From the NCBI RefSeq assembly GCF_023145695.1, contig NZ_JAJHVV010000005.1, positions 248,001-312,000 of the forward strand: a stretch of 64,000 nt of DNA, given 5' to 3'. The translations under genes were made by a program, and so were the position numbers. The stretch is from Vibrio amylolyticus. GTDB lineage: Bacteria; Pseudomonadota; Gammaproteobacteria; Enterobacterales; Vibrionaceae. Below are positions 19,081-27,376 of the stretch, piece by piece. The notes beneath the pieces are model-generated. The model was not told the DNA's origin. It was given only the letters and a program-made list of their open reading frames with translations, and did not search any database. Every line of letters starts with the position of its first letter. Position 1 is the stretch's first letter.

Positions 19081-19313
19081 TCATTGAGTTTTCAAAAGGT
19101 AAGATCATTGTGACCCCACATGAACTTACCGTAAGAGTCGATGGTGAACATCATATTGCGCTTCAAGCAATTAGCGACGCTGTTACTTTAATGGGTAAGG
19201 GCGCTAACGTAGTCATCGCCAATGATAGTTCATGCAAATGGACACTAAAACTTGATAATGAACAGCAACTTAAAGAAATAAGCGATGTTTTAGGCTGTGC
19301 TATTATCGATTAG
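19077..19313 (+). CDS. Small protein, DUF3389-like
   Basis: This 78-aa protein overlaps the thioesterase stop by four bases. It looks like a compact alpha/beta protein (MIIEFSKGKIIVTPHEL, then KWTLKLDNEQQLKEISDVLG) and resembles from memory the Vibrio DUF3389 family. No catalytic motif or membrane segment is visible and the function is unknown. Coupling to a thioesterase gene is the only functional clue. Confidence 0.75.
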   Translation: MIIEFSKGKIIVTPHELTVRVDGEHHIALQAISDAVTLMGKGANVVIANDSSCKWTLKLDNEQQLKEISDVLGCAIID

Positions 19314-19331
19314 CTTGCTTCATTGTTATAA

Positions 19332-19381
19332 AAAGGGGAAACTATTAGCTTACGATCCAAGCTAGAGATTTCCCCTTTATG
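19332..19381 (+). promoter_or_regulatory. Hairpin covering the start codon of the SgrR-like gene
   Basis: AAAGGGGAAA (19332-19341) pairs perfectly with TTTCCCCTTT (19369-19378). An inner stem TAGCTT/AAGCTA (19346-19351, 19359-19364) lies within it. The ATG of the next gene (19379) begins immediately after the right arm, and no clear Shine-Dalgarno lies outside the structure. It could be a terminator for the preceding pair of genes, or a leader hairpin limiting translation. Confidence 0.6.
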
Positions 19382-21097
19382 AGTAGTCCCCGCCTAAGAG
19401 TTCAATTTGAGTCCCTATTCAAACATTTTAAAGGCCAAGACACAGGCATTCAACTCGATGAGATCACAGAGATCTTATATTGCACACGTAGAAATGCTCG
19501 GATCGTACTGAATAAAATGGAAGAGCAGGGCTGGATTGAATGGCACCCAGCGCCTGGTCGAGGGAAGTTGTCTCAACTCAAATTCAAAAGAAGCCGTACA
19601 GATGTTAATGAGACACTCGCCAAGAGGTACTTAGATGAAGGGCGAATATCCCATGCTTTAGGTGTCCTCAATAACGATAGTGCCAAGCTTGCAAGAGTGA
19701 TTGATGGTTACCTAGGGGTACAGCATCAAGAAGGGCAACAAGTTATACGATTGCCGTACTACCGTCCGCTTTCTATGCTCAATACCACTAAGAATATGCG
19801 TCGTTCTGAGCAACACATAGCACAGCAGCTATTCAGCGGTTTAACCAGACTAGACGAAGCAGATGCACTTCAGCCCGATCTCGCGCACTGCTGGGAAGCG
19901 ATCTCTAGCAAAAAATGGCGTTTTTATATAAGACCAAGGGTTAGGTTCCATAATGGCCTTGTATTAACAACAGAACATATAATCAATAGTCTTGAACTGC
20001 TTAAAACTGTGCCACTTTATACCCATATAGAACATATAAGCTCGCCAAGTGACTGGATCGTTGATATTGAGCTTTCTACAGACGATTGGCGACTTCCTTT
20101 ATTACTCGCAGAAACAAGAGCCAAGATTGGCTTACCGAATGATCTTAAGGCCGAAAATTATGATCTAATGCCAGTAGGTACCGGACCTTACCAGATCGTA
20201 GAGAACAACGACAAACGACTAATACTTCAAGCATTTGATGGATACTTCGGTTTTAGACCACTCATTGATCGTGTTGAAGTTTGGGTGATTGATGAAGTTC
20301 ACTCCACCATGATTTTCCCTAGCTTGTCTAATCCGATTAAACCCGAATTAGGTGGCCATAATGAAGAAGTAAAACTTGATCCCGGTTGCACATATTTACT
20401 TTTGAATCGAAGGGATGGGCTCGCTGCACGTAATGACTGGGCTGAATACTTCACTAATAAGCTTCATACAATGAACCTGTTTCGAATGTTACCGGATAAT
20501 AAACTCGTCGAATTAGGTGTTTTGCCAGCTCATGGGTTAAAGCCCGGTTGGTATCACCAAAGCAGAGCAAACTGTTCAGTGACTCCCCCTGAAACAAAAA
20601 CGATTACCATTGCTTATCACGCTCATCATCCGATGTTCCCAACATTGGCAAAGATAATTGAAAAGATACTAAAAGAAGATGGACTAAAACTAGACACTAT
20701 TAAATACGACATCTCGGTACCTAATACAGATGAAATCGACATTTGGATAAAGCCAATGAGTGTGTCTAATAATCGTGATGATGCGTTGGCAGGTTGGTTG
20801 CTTGGCTACAGCGATATCAAGTTAATGAGTAAAGATGAGCATTTTGAGGACTGGGTTAGCTTAATCAATGATTGGCGAAGTACGGAACACGGGGCATTCC
20901 CTGCTAAAGCACTCGGTAAGTCATTAGTCGAAAACTTACAGCTAGTGCCCATGTTTCACTGTTGGTTGGGTGTAAGCCAAGATCAATGCGGGTCACTACA
21001 AAATGCCAAGTGCAATGCTCTCGGTTGGTTTGACTTTAGCCGAGCTTGGGTAAAGCCCGATTTAGTTGTGGGGCCTTATGATGGCGAAACCGAATAA
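19379..21097 (+). CDS. SgrR-family transcriptional regulator
   Basis: This 572-aa regulator has an N-terminal winged-helix SgrR_N domain (residues 1 to about 115, with TEILYCTRRNARIVLNKMEE and GWIEWHPAPGRGKLSQL) fused to a C-terminal oligopeptide-binding-protein-like domain (SBP_bac_5, about 150-560). E. coli SgrR senses sugar-phosphate stress and activates the sRNA gene sgrS, which is divergent from it. Here I find no SgrS-like gene next to it, and the upstream genes run in the same direction, so the regulon must differ. Its start matches that of E. coli SgrR, and its start codon abuts a hairpin. The stop overlaps the next small gene. Confidence 0.87.
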   Translation: MSSPRLRVQFESLFKHFKGQDTGIQLDEITEILYCTRRNARIVLNKMEEQGWIEWHPAPGRGKLSQLKFKRSRTDVNETLAKRYLDEGRISHALGVLNNDSAKLARVIDGYLGVQHQEGQQVIRLPYYRPLSMLNTTKNMRRSEQHIAQQLFSGLTRLDEADALQPDLAHCWEAISSKKWRFYIRPRVRFHNGLVLTTEHIINSLELLKTVPLYTHIEHISSPSDWIVDIELSTDDWRLPLLLAETRAKIGLPNDLKAENYDLMPVGTGPYQIVENNDKRLILQAFDGYFGFRPLIDRVEVWVIDEVHSTMIFPSLSNPIKPELGGHNEEVKLDPGCTYLLLNRRDGLAARNDWAEYFTNKLHTMNLFRMLPDNKLVELGVLPAHGLKPGWYHQSRANCSVTPPETKTITIAYHAHHPMFPTLAKIIEKILKEDGLKLDTIKYDISVPNTDEIDIWIKPMSVSNNRDDALAGWLLGYSDIKLMSKDEHFEDWVSLINDWRSTEHGAFPAKALGKSLVENLQLVPMFHCWLGVSQDQCGSLQNAKCNALGWFDFSRAWVKPDLVVGPYDGETE

Positions 21098-21332
21098 GAA
21101 GCAGCCAACTAGAACGGTCGACATCTATTGTGCAAAGTGTAAGACCCAACTGTATAAATACCGTAAGGGCGGTAAAGGTTCGCTCGTGAAGTGTTTTCAG
21201 GAACGTATTGTTACGGATTACACGACAGAGGCTGGAACTTGCCCAAAGTGCTTAATTAACTTTGCTCGGGAGGCGTTGATAAGAGGATTGCCTGCTTTTA
21301 AGATTATTGGCGGAAAAGTTACGTTTAAATAA
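21081..21332 (+). CDS. Small zinc-ribbon-like protein
   Basis: This protein of about 83 aa has two Cys pairs (CAKCKTQLYKY near residue 18 and CPKCLINFAR near 56) separated by a basic stretch, consistent with a small zinc-ribbon protein. I do not recognise a named family. ATG 21081 (or 21078) is preferred over an in-frame TTG at 21066 because GGGG lies a few bases upstream. It overlaps the end of the SgrR-like gene by 17 bases and is probably cotranscribed with it. Confidence 0.78.
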   Translation: MAKPNKKQPTRTVDIYCAKCKTQLYKYRKGGKGSLVKCFQERIVTDYTTEAGTCPKCLINFAREALIRGLPAFKIIGGKVTFK

Positions 21333-21530
21333 GTACTTATCGTTACATTTAATTAACATATCATGATCGTTATCTTCTAGTTTTACCTTCTACAACTGCT
21401 AGTTATGCTCATTTATTGATCTAAATCCGGTATTTACGTAATAAATAAGTTAAAGCCTTTTATGTTCCCGAACAAATGTTAGAATCCCCGCTAGACACAC
21501 TTTGTTACAGTTTGAATTCAGGAGTTACAT

Positions 21531-21605
21531 GTGGAAATCGGTTTAATCATCACTTTTATCATTGCCTCAGTGGTTATGGTGAAAAGAGAGATGTCTAATA
21601 ATTAA
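21531..21605 (+). CDS. Small single-pass membrane protein (24 aa)
   Basis: A short frame starts at GTG 21531 with an excellent GGAG six bases upstream. It encodes one hydrophobic helix (IGLIITFIIASVVMV) followed by a basic, polar tail (KREMSNN), the usual layout of bacterial small membrane proteins. It has its own 198-base upstream region, and a rho-independent terminator lies about 50 bases after its stop. Together these suggest a real monocistronic gene. Function is unknown. Confidence 0.65.
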   Translation: MEIGLIITFIIASVVMVKREMSNN

Positions 21606-21654
21606 TCTTCGTTCAGCCCAATTTATTAAAACTTTTTGAATGAGCATTATCTAA

Positions 21655-21681
21655 GCCAGCAATTATTGCTGGTTTTTTGTT
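21655..21681 (+). terminator. Terminator after the 24-aa membrane protein
   Basis: The stem CCAGCAA/TTGCTGG with loop TTA is followed by TTTTTTG. It lies upstream of the preferred LysR start, so it ends the small-protein transcript, not the LysR gene. Confidence 0.75.
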
Positions 21682-21725
21682 ATTTGGATACTCTATATAA
21701 GTGCCGACTTAGAAAGGGAATTCCA

Positions 21726-22622
21726 TTGCAAAACCCACTTACACTTGAAGCTCTTCATATTTTAGACGCTATCGATAGACGAGGTAGCTTCGCCAGTGCA
21801 GCCAAAGAGCTCGATAGGGCGCCTTCCTCGCTAACTTATCAAATACAAAAACTCGAACAAGACTTAGATTTGATGATCTTTGACCGTTCAGGTCACAAAG
21901 CCGCTTTTACTGAGGTCGGACGATTAATACTAGAACAGGGAAGGCTCATTCTAGGTGCTTCCCATGACTTGGTGGATAAAGCATCTGCATTGGCTAATGG
22001 ATGGGAGTTAGAATTGACTATAGCCTTCGATGGTATTATTCCAGTAAATAATTTCTTTCCACTGGTATCAAAATTAGAAGAGATCAGTAGTACTAAACTA
22101 AAGCTTCAAGAAGAGATCCTGGCAGGCTGTTGGGAAGCACTTGCAGTAGAACGTGCTGATTTATTGATCTGCCCTAAGGTAGGGATGATCCCACAAGATC
22201 TGAAGGCGCAAGTGATTGGATCAATGTCTATGGTCTGGGTAGCCTCTAACGATCATTACATACATAGACGTGTCGGCGAGCTTAATGATCAAGAGCGTCA
22301 GAAATACAAAGTAATTGCTATTGCTGATACTGCGCTTGAGCACCCAATCCAAACCGTCAATGTATTAGATAAACAACCACGACTAACTGTGACTAACTTT
22401 CATGCAAAAGTCGATGCACTGATCGCTGGGTTAGGGATTGGTACTTTACCGAAACAGGTCGCGAATACCTTCATAGAGCAGGGAAAGCTCTCTCTAATCG
22501 ACGGTACTGACGAACAAGACATAGAGATCGTTTTGGCGTGGAAACGAAATAATATGGGCAATAGCAAGAATTGGTGCATTCAATACTTAACCCAACATTG
22601 GAACCTAGTGAACCCGTTATAG
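21726..22622 (+). CDS. LysR-family transcriptional regulator
   Basis: A 298-aa LysR-type regulator. The N-terminal winged helix (TLEALHILDAIDRRGSFASA, then SSLTYQIQKLEQDL and FDRSGHKAAFTEVG) spans residues 4-65. The effector-binding domain follows. The longest open frame begins at 21636, but a terminator hairpin lies inside that extension. The TTG at 21726 has AAAGGGA six bases upstream and gives the usual LysR N-terminus, so it is taken as the start. It is convergent with pat; no obvious target gene is adjacent, though the 24-aa gene lies just upstream. Confidence 0.88.
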   Translation: MQNPLTLEALHILDAIDRRGSFASAAKELDRAPSSLTYQIQKLEQDLDLMIFDRSGHKAAFTEVGRLILEQGRLILGASHDLVDKASALANGWELELTIAFDGIIPVNNFFPLVSKLEEISSTKLKLQEEILAGCWEALAVERADLLICPKVGMIPQDLKAQVIGSMSMVWVASNDHYIHRRVGELNDQERQKYKVIAIADTALEHPIQTVNVLDKQPRLTVTNFHAKVDALIAGLGIGTLPKQVANTFIEQGKLSLIDGTDEQDIEIVLAWKRNNMGNSKNWCIQYLTQHWNLVNPL

Positions 22623-22639
22623 ACTCGGATATTTAAGAA

Positions 22640-22665
22640 ACACCCTTTGAGTGCACAAAGGGTGT
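22640..22665. terminator. Hairpin between convergent lysR and pat
   Basis: ACACCCTTTG and CAAAGGGTGT form a 10-bp stem with a 6-base loop. T-tracts are poor on both strands. Confidence 0.5.
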
Positions 22666-22675
22666 ATAACGAAAC

Positions 22676-25357
22676 TTAGTTCAGCTTCAATACCATATCT
22701 GCCGTACCATCAGAGAACTGTACATCGACTTCAAAGCCTAACTTTTGCGCTAGAGTCAACATTCCTCTGTTAGTCGGCATTGTCATACCTGATATCTGTG
22801 TTGTTCCTTTATCACGGCAGTACTCAATAATCTTTGCTAGTAGGACTTTACCTAAGCCATTTCCTTTTAAATCAGACCGAATCAAAATGGCAAATTCTGC
22901 ATCGCTATTTTGATGATTGATCAAAGCTCGAGACACTCCAATGATCGACGCGTTTCCGTCAGCATTCGATACGGCTACAAACGCCATCTCCCGGTCATAA
23001 TCGATTTGAGTGAAATTCGCTAATGCTTCGTGGTTAAACTCACCGACATCAGTAAAGAATCGTTTATATAAATCTTCCTTAGAGACGTTATTTATAAATT
23101 CAGCGTGAAGTGGCTCATCTTCAGGAAGAATAGGGCGTAACAAGATCTTAGTGTGATCTTTAAGGACCAGGCTTTCTTCCATTTCTACGGGATACGGCCT
23201 AATGGCCAATCGTTCATGTGCGTTACCTTCGTATTTCTTAAGCGTTAAATCGGCATCGAGAACGGTAAATTCAGTTCCATTAGCGAGTAGTGGATGAATA
23301 TCCAGTTCTTGAACCTGAGGACAATCAACCACCATTTGAGAAAGTCTCACTAAAAATTCGGAGAGTCCTTTAATGTCCATAGGCTCTGGAAGTTTTTGTG
23401 GGCGGATCTTTCCACTCTTGATCGCTCTGACAATCAAATATCGAGCAAGGGTCATATTAAGTGGAGGCAGAGCGGCAGCCGCGTCTATAGATTCATCCCA
23501 CTCTGAGCCTCCCTGTCCAATCAGAATGACCGGACCAAATGTGCGATCGGTTTTTACTTTAATTCTAATTTCTTCACCACCGGCAAGCTTACCCATCCCT
23601 TGAACAAGAAGACCGTGAATATTAGCGGCAGGATACGAGAGTTTAGTTCTATCTAGAATCGCTTGTGCTGCATTTGCCACCTCAACACTATTTCTAAGGT
23701 TTAGCATGACGCCATGTACATCTGACTTATGCACGATATCGGGAGACCGTAGTTTAACCGCAACTGGATATCCAATCTGTTCTGCGACATGAACAGCCTC
23801 AATGGCATCACTGGCAATCCAAGTGGGCAGAACATTGAAGTTAAAATATTTAAGGAATTTACCAATCTGGTGCGTATCTAATATCACGGAGTTAGATTCA
23901 CTTAACTTTCTTCCAATCCACTCTTTAGCCTGGTTAAGTTCTACGACGTGAACTGGTTCAGACGAGGTTGGTGTCTCCATCAGTTGCTTTTGGTTTCTCC
24001 TATATTCCACCAAGTGCATGAATGCCACCACCGCACTCTCTGGTGTCCGATAGGTCGGTATTCCTGCTTGTGTAAATACTAGCCTTGCGGGTTTTGCTGT
24101 CAGTTCACCTGACCAATTGGTAAGTATATTAAATTGCTTATGTCTCGGGTGAGCCTTTATTGCATCCACTATATCTTGCGCTGTTTGTTCTGACGGGGAT
24201 ACCGAAGACGGGCTATGCATAATTAAAATGGCATCTGCAAGGTTACTGTCTAGAAGTGTATTAAGTGTTGCAACATAACGGTTCGGCCCTGCGTCCCCAA
24301 CCAAATCAATTGGATTATTATGTGACCAACTTGGTGGAAGTAGAGTACTGAGTTTTTCTATTGTTTCATCATCAAGTTTTGCTAATTTGCCCCCCCGTTC
24401 AAGTAACGCATCTACGGCCATGATTGCGGGGCCACCACCATTGGTAATAATGGCAAGACGTTCGCCCCTAAGAGGAACCGAATGTGTCAGTGTTTCAACC
24501 GCAGCAAAGAGTTCGTGAGTGTTATTTACCCTAAGCATACCGGTACGTCTAATGGCAGAATCATAGATTATATCAAGCGTATCACTTCCTCCTGTGTGGC
24601 GTTGAGCGGCTTTACGCCCTCCAGTAGTGCGGCCACCTTTTAGCACCAAAATCCTTCGGTTCCTGGAAGCGGCTCTAGCTGCGGACATAAATCGACGGGC
24701 GTCTTTTATTGTATCGACATAAAGAAGAATCGCCTCTGTGTGGGAGTCCATACTTAAGCGATCAAGAAGCTCAGCGAAATCGATGTCTAATGCATTGCCA
24801 AGAGAAAAAAATGCTGAAAAACCAATGTTTTTATCGTTAGCCCAATCAAGGATGGTGGTACAAACTGCCGCAGATTGGGAAATAAAAGCGATTTTCCCTT
24901 TCAAAGCACTCACTGGAGAAAAAGACGCATTAAAGTTTAGCCAAGGTAAAATCACCCCAAGACTATTCGGGCCTAATATTCTCATATTGGCCTTCTTCGC
25001 AATTTCGAGGCATTGTTCTTCAATAGAAACATTGTTTGAATTCACTTGAGCCATATCAGACGAGAGTATGATTACGGTAGAAATCCCCTTAGAAGACAAT
25101 TCTGTTACTAATTCGACACTTCTAGATGCATTCGTACATAATATTGCAATGTCCGGCGTTATTGGTAAAGCGTCGACCGTTTTATAGGCTAAGACGCCAC
25201 AAACCGATGGATATTTTGGAGTAACGGGCATTATTGCGCCTTCAAACCCGCCTAGTAGGAGGTTTTTCATTACAATATTGCCAGCCCGTAGCTCTTTAGT
25301 CGAAGCACCGATCACGGCTACTGATGTGGGTTTTAATAAATGATCTAACGTATTCAT
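22676..25357 (-). CDS. pat: Protein lysine acetyltransferase Pat (acyl-CoA synthetase-like + GNAT)
   Basis: This 893-aa protein has the full architecture of Pat/YfiQ (Pka). It has a CoA-binding domain at the N-terminus (SVAVIGASTKELRAGNIV), a succinyl-CoA-ligase-like and ATP-grasp region with the RHTGGSDTLD motif and the HKSDVHGVMLNL segment, and a C-terminal GNAT domain (about 725-893, with LKGNGLGKVLL as the acetyl-CoA loop). Pat acetylates acetyl-CoA synthetase and other enzymes to tune acetate metabolism. It stands alone; a CRP-like site lies about 140 bases upstream, in line with the known CRP control of E. coli yfiQ. Confidence 0.93.
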   Translation of the reverse strand: MNTLDHLLKPTSVAVIGASTKELRAGNIVMKNLLLGGFEGAIMPVTPKYPSVCGVLAYKTVDALPITPDIAILCTNASRSVELVTELSSKGISTVIILSSDMAQVNSNNVSIEEQCLEIAKKANMRILGPNSLGVILPWLNFNASFSPVSALKGKIAFISQSAAVCTTILDWANDKNIGFSAFFSLGNALDIDFAELLDRLSMDSHTEAILLYVDTIKDARRFMSAARAASRNRRILVLKGGRTTGGRKAAQRHTGGSDTLDIIYDSAIRRTGMLRVNNTHELFAAVETLTHSVPLRGERLAIITNGGGPAIMAVDALLERGGKLAKLDDETIEKLSTLLPPSWSHNNPIDLVGDAGPNRYVATLNTLLDSNLADAILIMHSPSSVSPSEQTAQDIVDAIKAHPRHKQFNILTNWSGELTAKPARLVFTQAGIPTYRTPESAVVAFMHLVEYRRNQKQLMETPTSSEPVHVVELNQAKEWIGRKLSESNSVILDTHQIGKFLKYFNFNVLPTWIASDAIEAVHVAEQIGYPVAVKLRSPDIVHKSDVHGVMLNLRNSVEVANAAQAILDRTKLSYPAANIHGLLVQGMGKLAGGEEIRIKVKTDRTFGPVILIGQGGSEWDESIDAAAALPPLNMTLARYLIVRAIKSGKIRPQKLPEPMDIKGLSEFLVRLSQMVVDCPQVQELDIHPLLANGTEFTVLDADLTLKKYEGNAHERLAIRPYPVEMEESLVLKDHTKILLRPILPEDEPLHAEFINNVSKEDLYKRFFTDVGEFNHEALANFTQIDYDREMAFVAVSNADGNASIIGVSRALINHQNSDAEFAILIRSDLKGNGLGKVLLAKIIEYCRDKGTTQISGMTMPTNRGMLTLAQKLGFEVDVQFSDGTADMVLKLN

Positions 25358-25494
25358 GGTTTGCTCTGCCGCTTTTGGTCACAGGAAAGTTATCTAACAG
25401 CCTGTTTATTCAATATTAGATTAATCAATTACGTAACAATATGTGAGCTTATAGTTCTCGTTTCGTACAGTTAAAGCGGGCATAAAATCTAGTT

Positions 25495-25510
25495 TGTGTC
25501 ATGTATCACA
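25495..25510. promoter_or_regulatory. CRP-like binding site between pat and the SPOR lipoprotein gene
   Basis: TGTGTCATGTATCACA fits TGTGA-N6-TCACA with one mismatch and correct spacing. It could serve the divergent pat gene, the SPOR gene, or both. Confidence 0.6.
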
Positions 25511-25604
25511 GAGTATTGATATATAATTAAATTGTTGGCTTGATTCTAAGCTCTTCAATCGGCATGATTTACAGTAATCTCTATAAAGGACATAAGTACA
25601 TTTC

Positions 25605-26198
25605 ATGAAAAAGATTTCAATTGTTGCCCTATCTGTGCTTCTTTCAGCTTGTGCGTCTGATACTTACATCACTGATGTGACTTCAGATAGTTATAAAGAA
25701 GACTATAAAGTTGCCGAGGTAGAAAAACCGGTTGTTTCTAATGAAGGCACGGCTGACGGTATTACCGAAACCAACGTGACTCAAAGCAATGAAGAGCAGA
25801 ATGTCGTTAAGGTATCACCAGCAGCTGAAGAGAAAATGGTCGTAAAGAAAAGCCCAGAAGCAGCCGCTGTTGTAATTATTCCGCCAACAGCAAAGCAGGT
25901 GGCAATGAACCCACGCTACGGTTTCACCATCCAGGTAGTGGCAGTCGGCTCTCAAACTAAGGTCGATGAGTTCGCTCGTATGTTGCCAAACAATACTAAC
26001 CAGCCTGTTTGGGAAAACTACAAAGTCGTAAATGGAACGAAATGGTATACCGTTCTCTACGGTGACTATGCAACGCGTAACGAAGCAAAAGAAGCGATTA
26101 GCGTACTACCTACCGAATTTAGAAACTTAAAACCTTTTGTTAAGAGCATCGACTCGATCAAAAACTCTGAATTCCCGACGCTCAATAAACTAAACTAA
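25605..26198 (+). CDS. SPOR-domain lipoprotein
   Basis: The 197-aa protein starts with a lipoprotein signal (lipobox LSAC, Cys16) and a low-complexity acidic linker rich in Glu, Val and Ala (about 20-100). It ends with a SPOR domain (about 104-180, FTIQVVAVGSQTKVDEFARM then WYTVLYGDYATRNEAKEAI). SPOR domains bind denuded glycan strands of septal peptidoglycan, so a role in cell division or envelope remodelling is likely. It is divergent from pat and followed by a long hairpin before ddl. Confidence 0.88.
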   Translation: MKKISIVALSVLLSACASDTYITDVTSDSYKEDYKVAEVEKPVVSNEGTADGITETNVTQSNEEQNVVKVSPAAEEKMVVKKSPEAAAVVIIPPTAKQVAMNPRYGFTIQVVAVGSQTKVDEFARMLPNNTNQPVWENYKVVNGTKWYTVLYGDYATRNEAKEAISVLPTEFRNLKPFVKSIDSIKNSEFPTLNKLN

Positions 26199-26255
26199 AG
26201 CGTTTATTGTAAAGGGTTGTTCGTTTACAGCGCCTGATACGGTTAACATTCAAGC

Positions 26256-26314
26256 AAATGAGCCAAAATCGCGTAAAACTTTTAAAGTTGCGCTACCGTT
26301 TTGGCTCATTTTTA
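26256..26314 (+). terminator. Long hairpin after the SPOR gene, probable terminator
   Basis: AAATGAGCCAAAA (26256-26268) pairs with TTTTGGCTCATTT (26299-26311), 13 bp, followed by TTT. The 30-base loop contains a further near-palindrome, AACTTTTAAAGTT. Confidence 0.7.
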
Positions 26315-26359
26315 TTATTATGGCTACTCAATACTTTGTAGAGCTATGGAACAACACTA

Positions 26360-27376
26360 ATGACCAATACAACCATTCTTCTTTTGTGCGGTGGAGGTTC
26401 TTCGGAACATGAAGTCTCGCTACTCTCTGCAGATTATTTACAGCAACAGCTTTCAAACAGTTTAAATTTTAACGTCATTAGGGTAGAGATGCGTGAAGGT
26501 GCTTGGTACAACGACTTAGGCAAGCTTGTTTCACTCAACACAAACAAAGCCACATTAAATTGTGACACAACAGAAACCCCCATTGATTTTGTTATTCCAT
26601 GTATTCATGGTTACCCTGGCGAAACAGGCGATATTCAATCAATGCTTGAATTAGCCAGTATCCCTTACTTAGGCTGCGGCCCCGAGGCCAGTACCAATAG
26701 CTTTAATAAAATAACATCAAAATTATGGTATGACGCTTTAGATATTCCTAATACACCTTACTTATTTCTATCTCAAAATGATGCTGAAGCATTAAAGGAG
26801 GCGGAAAAAGCTCTAGAAACGTGGGGAAGTCTTTTTATTAAGGCGGCACGTCAGGGCTCTTCAGTAGGATGTTACAAGGTCACAGAACTATCTGAATTAA
26901 AAAGCTCAATCGATTCCGCATTTGGCTACTCTGATCAAGTGCTCATTGAAAAAGCAGTCAAACCTCGTGAATTAGAAGTTGCAGCGTACGAGTTTGACGG
27001 CGAACTGTTTTTGTCTAGACCTGGTGAGGTCATCGCTCCATCAGATGCTTTTTACAGCTACGAAGAGAAATACAGTGCCGACAGTCATTCAAGCACTAAA
27101 ATAGAAGCGACTGATCTTACAGAGTTACAACTAGAAACAATAGAAACAAGCGCTACAAAGGTGTTTAAACAAATGCGCTTACGCCATCTATCTCGCATTG
27201 ACTTTTTTCTGACAGAAGGTGGTGATATTTATCTAAATGAAGTTAATACATTCCCAGGCATGACACCAATATCGATGTTCCCTAAAATGTTAGAAAATAA
27301 TGGTCATACATTTAGTGAGTTTTTAGCGAATTGCATCGAAACTTCACTGAATGAAGCTACATCTATTCACAGCTAG
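26360..27376 (+). CDS. ddl: D-alanine--D-alanine ligase (chromosome II copy)
   Basis: Ddl joins two D-Ala residues with ATP to make the peptidoglycan dipeptide. The 338-aa protein has the GGGSSEHEVSLLSA start, the HGYPGETGDIQSMLE motif that binds the first D-Ala, the ATP-grasp core with FIKAARQGSSVGCYKV, and the C-terminal metal site LNEVNTFPGMTPISMFP. Length is typical. It is not in the dcw cell-wall cluster, so it is probably an additional Ddl. It is convergent with the recombinase gene, with the 3' ends overlapping by 14 bases. Confidence 0.93.
   Translation: MTNTTILLLCGGGSSEHEVSLLSADYLQQQLSNSLNFNVIRVEMREGAWYNDLGKLVSLNTNKATLNCDTTETPIDFVIPCIHGYPGETGDIQSMLELASIPYLGCGPEASTNSFNKITSKLWYDALDIPNTPYLFLSQNDAEALKEAEKALETWGSLFIKAARQGSSVGCYKVTELSELKSSIDSAFGYSDQVLIEKAVKPRELEVAAYEFDGELFLSRPGEVIAPSDAFYSYEEKYSADSHSSTKIEATDLTELQLETIETSATKVFKQMRLRHLSRIDFFLTEGGDIYLNEVNTFPGMTPISMFPKMLENNGHTFSEFLANCIETSLNEATSIHS

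Noticed and set aside
19314-19378. SgrS-like small RNA gene next to the SgrR-like regulator
   Set aside because: The only structure is a hairpin abutting the regulator's own start codon; no divergent transcript unit or ptsG-complementary segment could be recognised.
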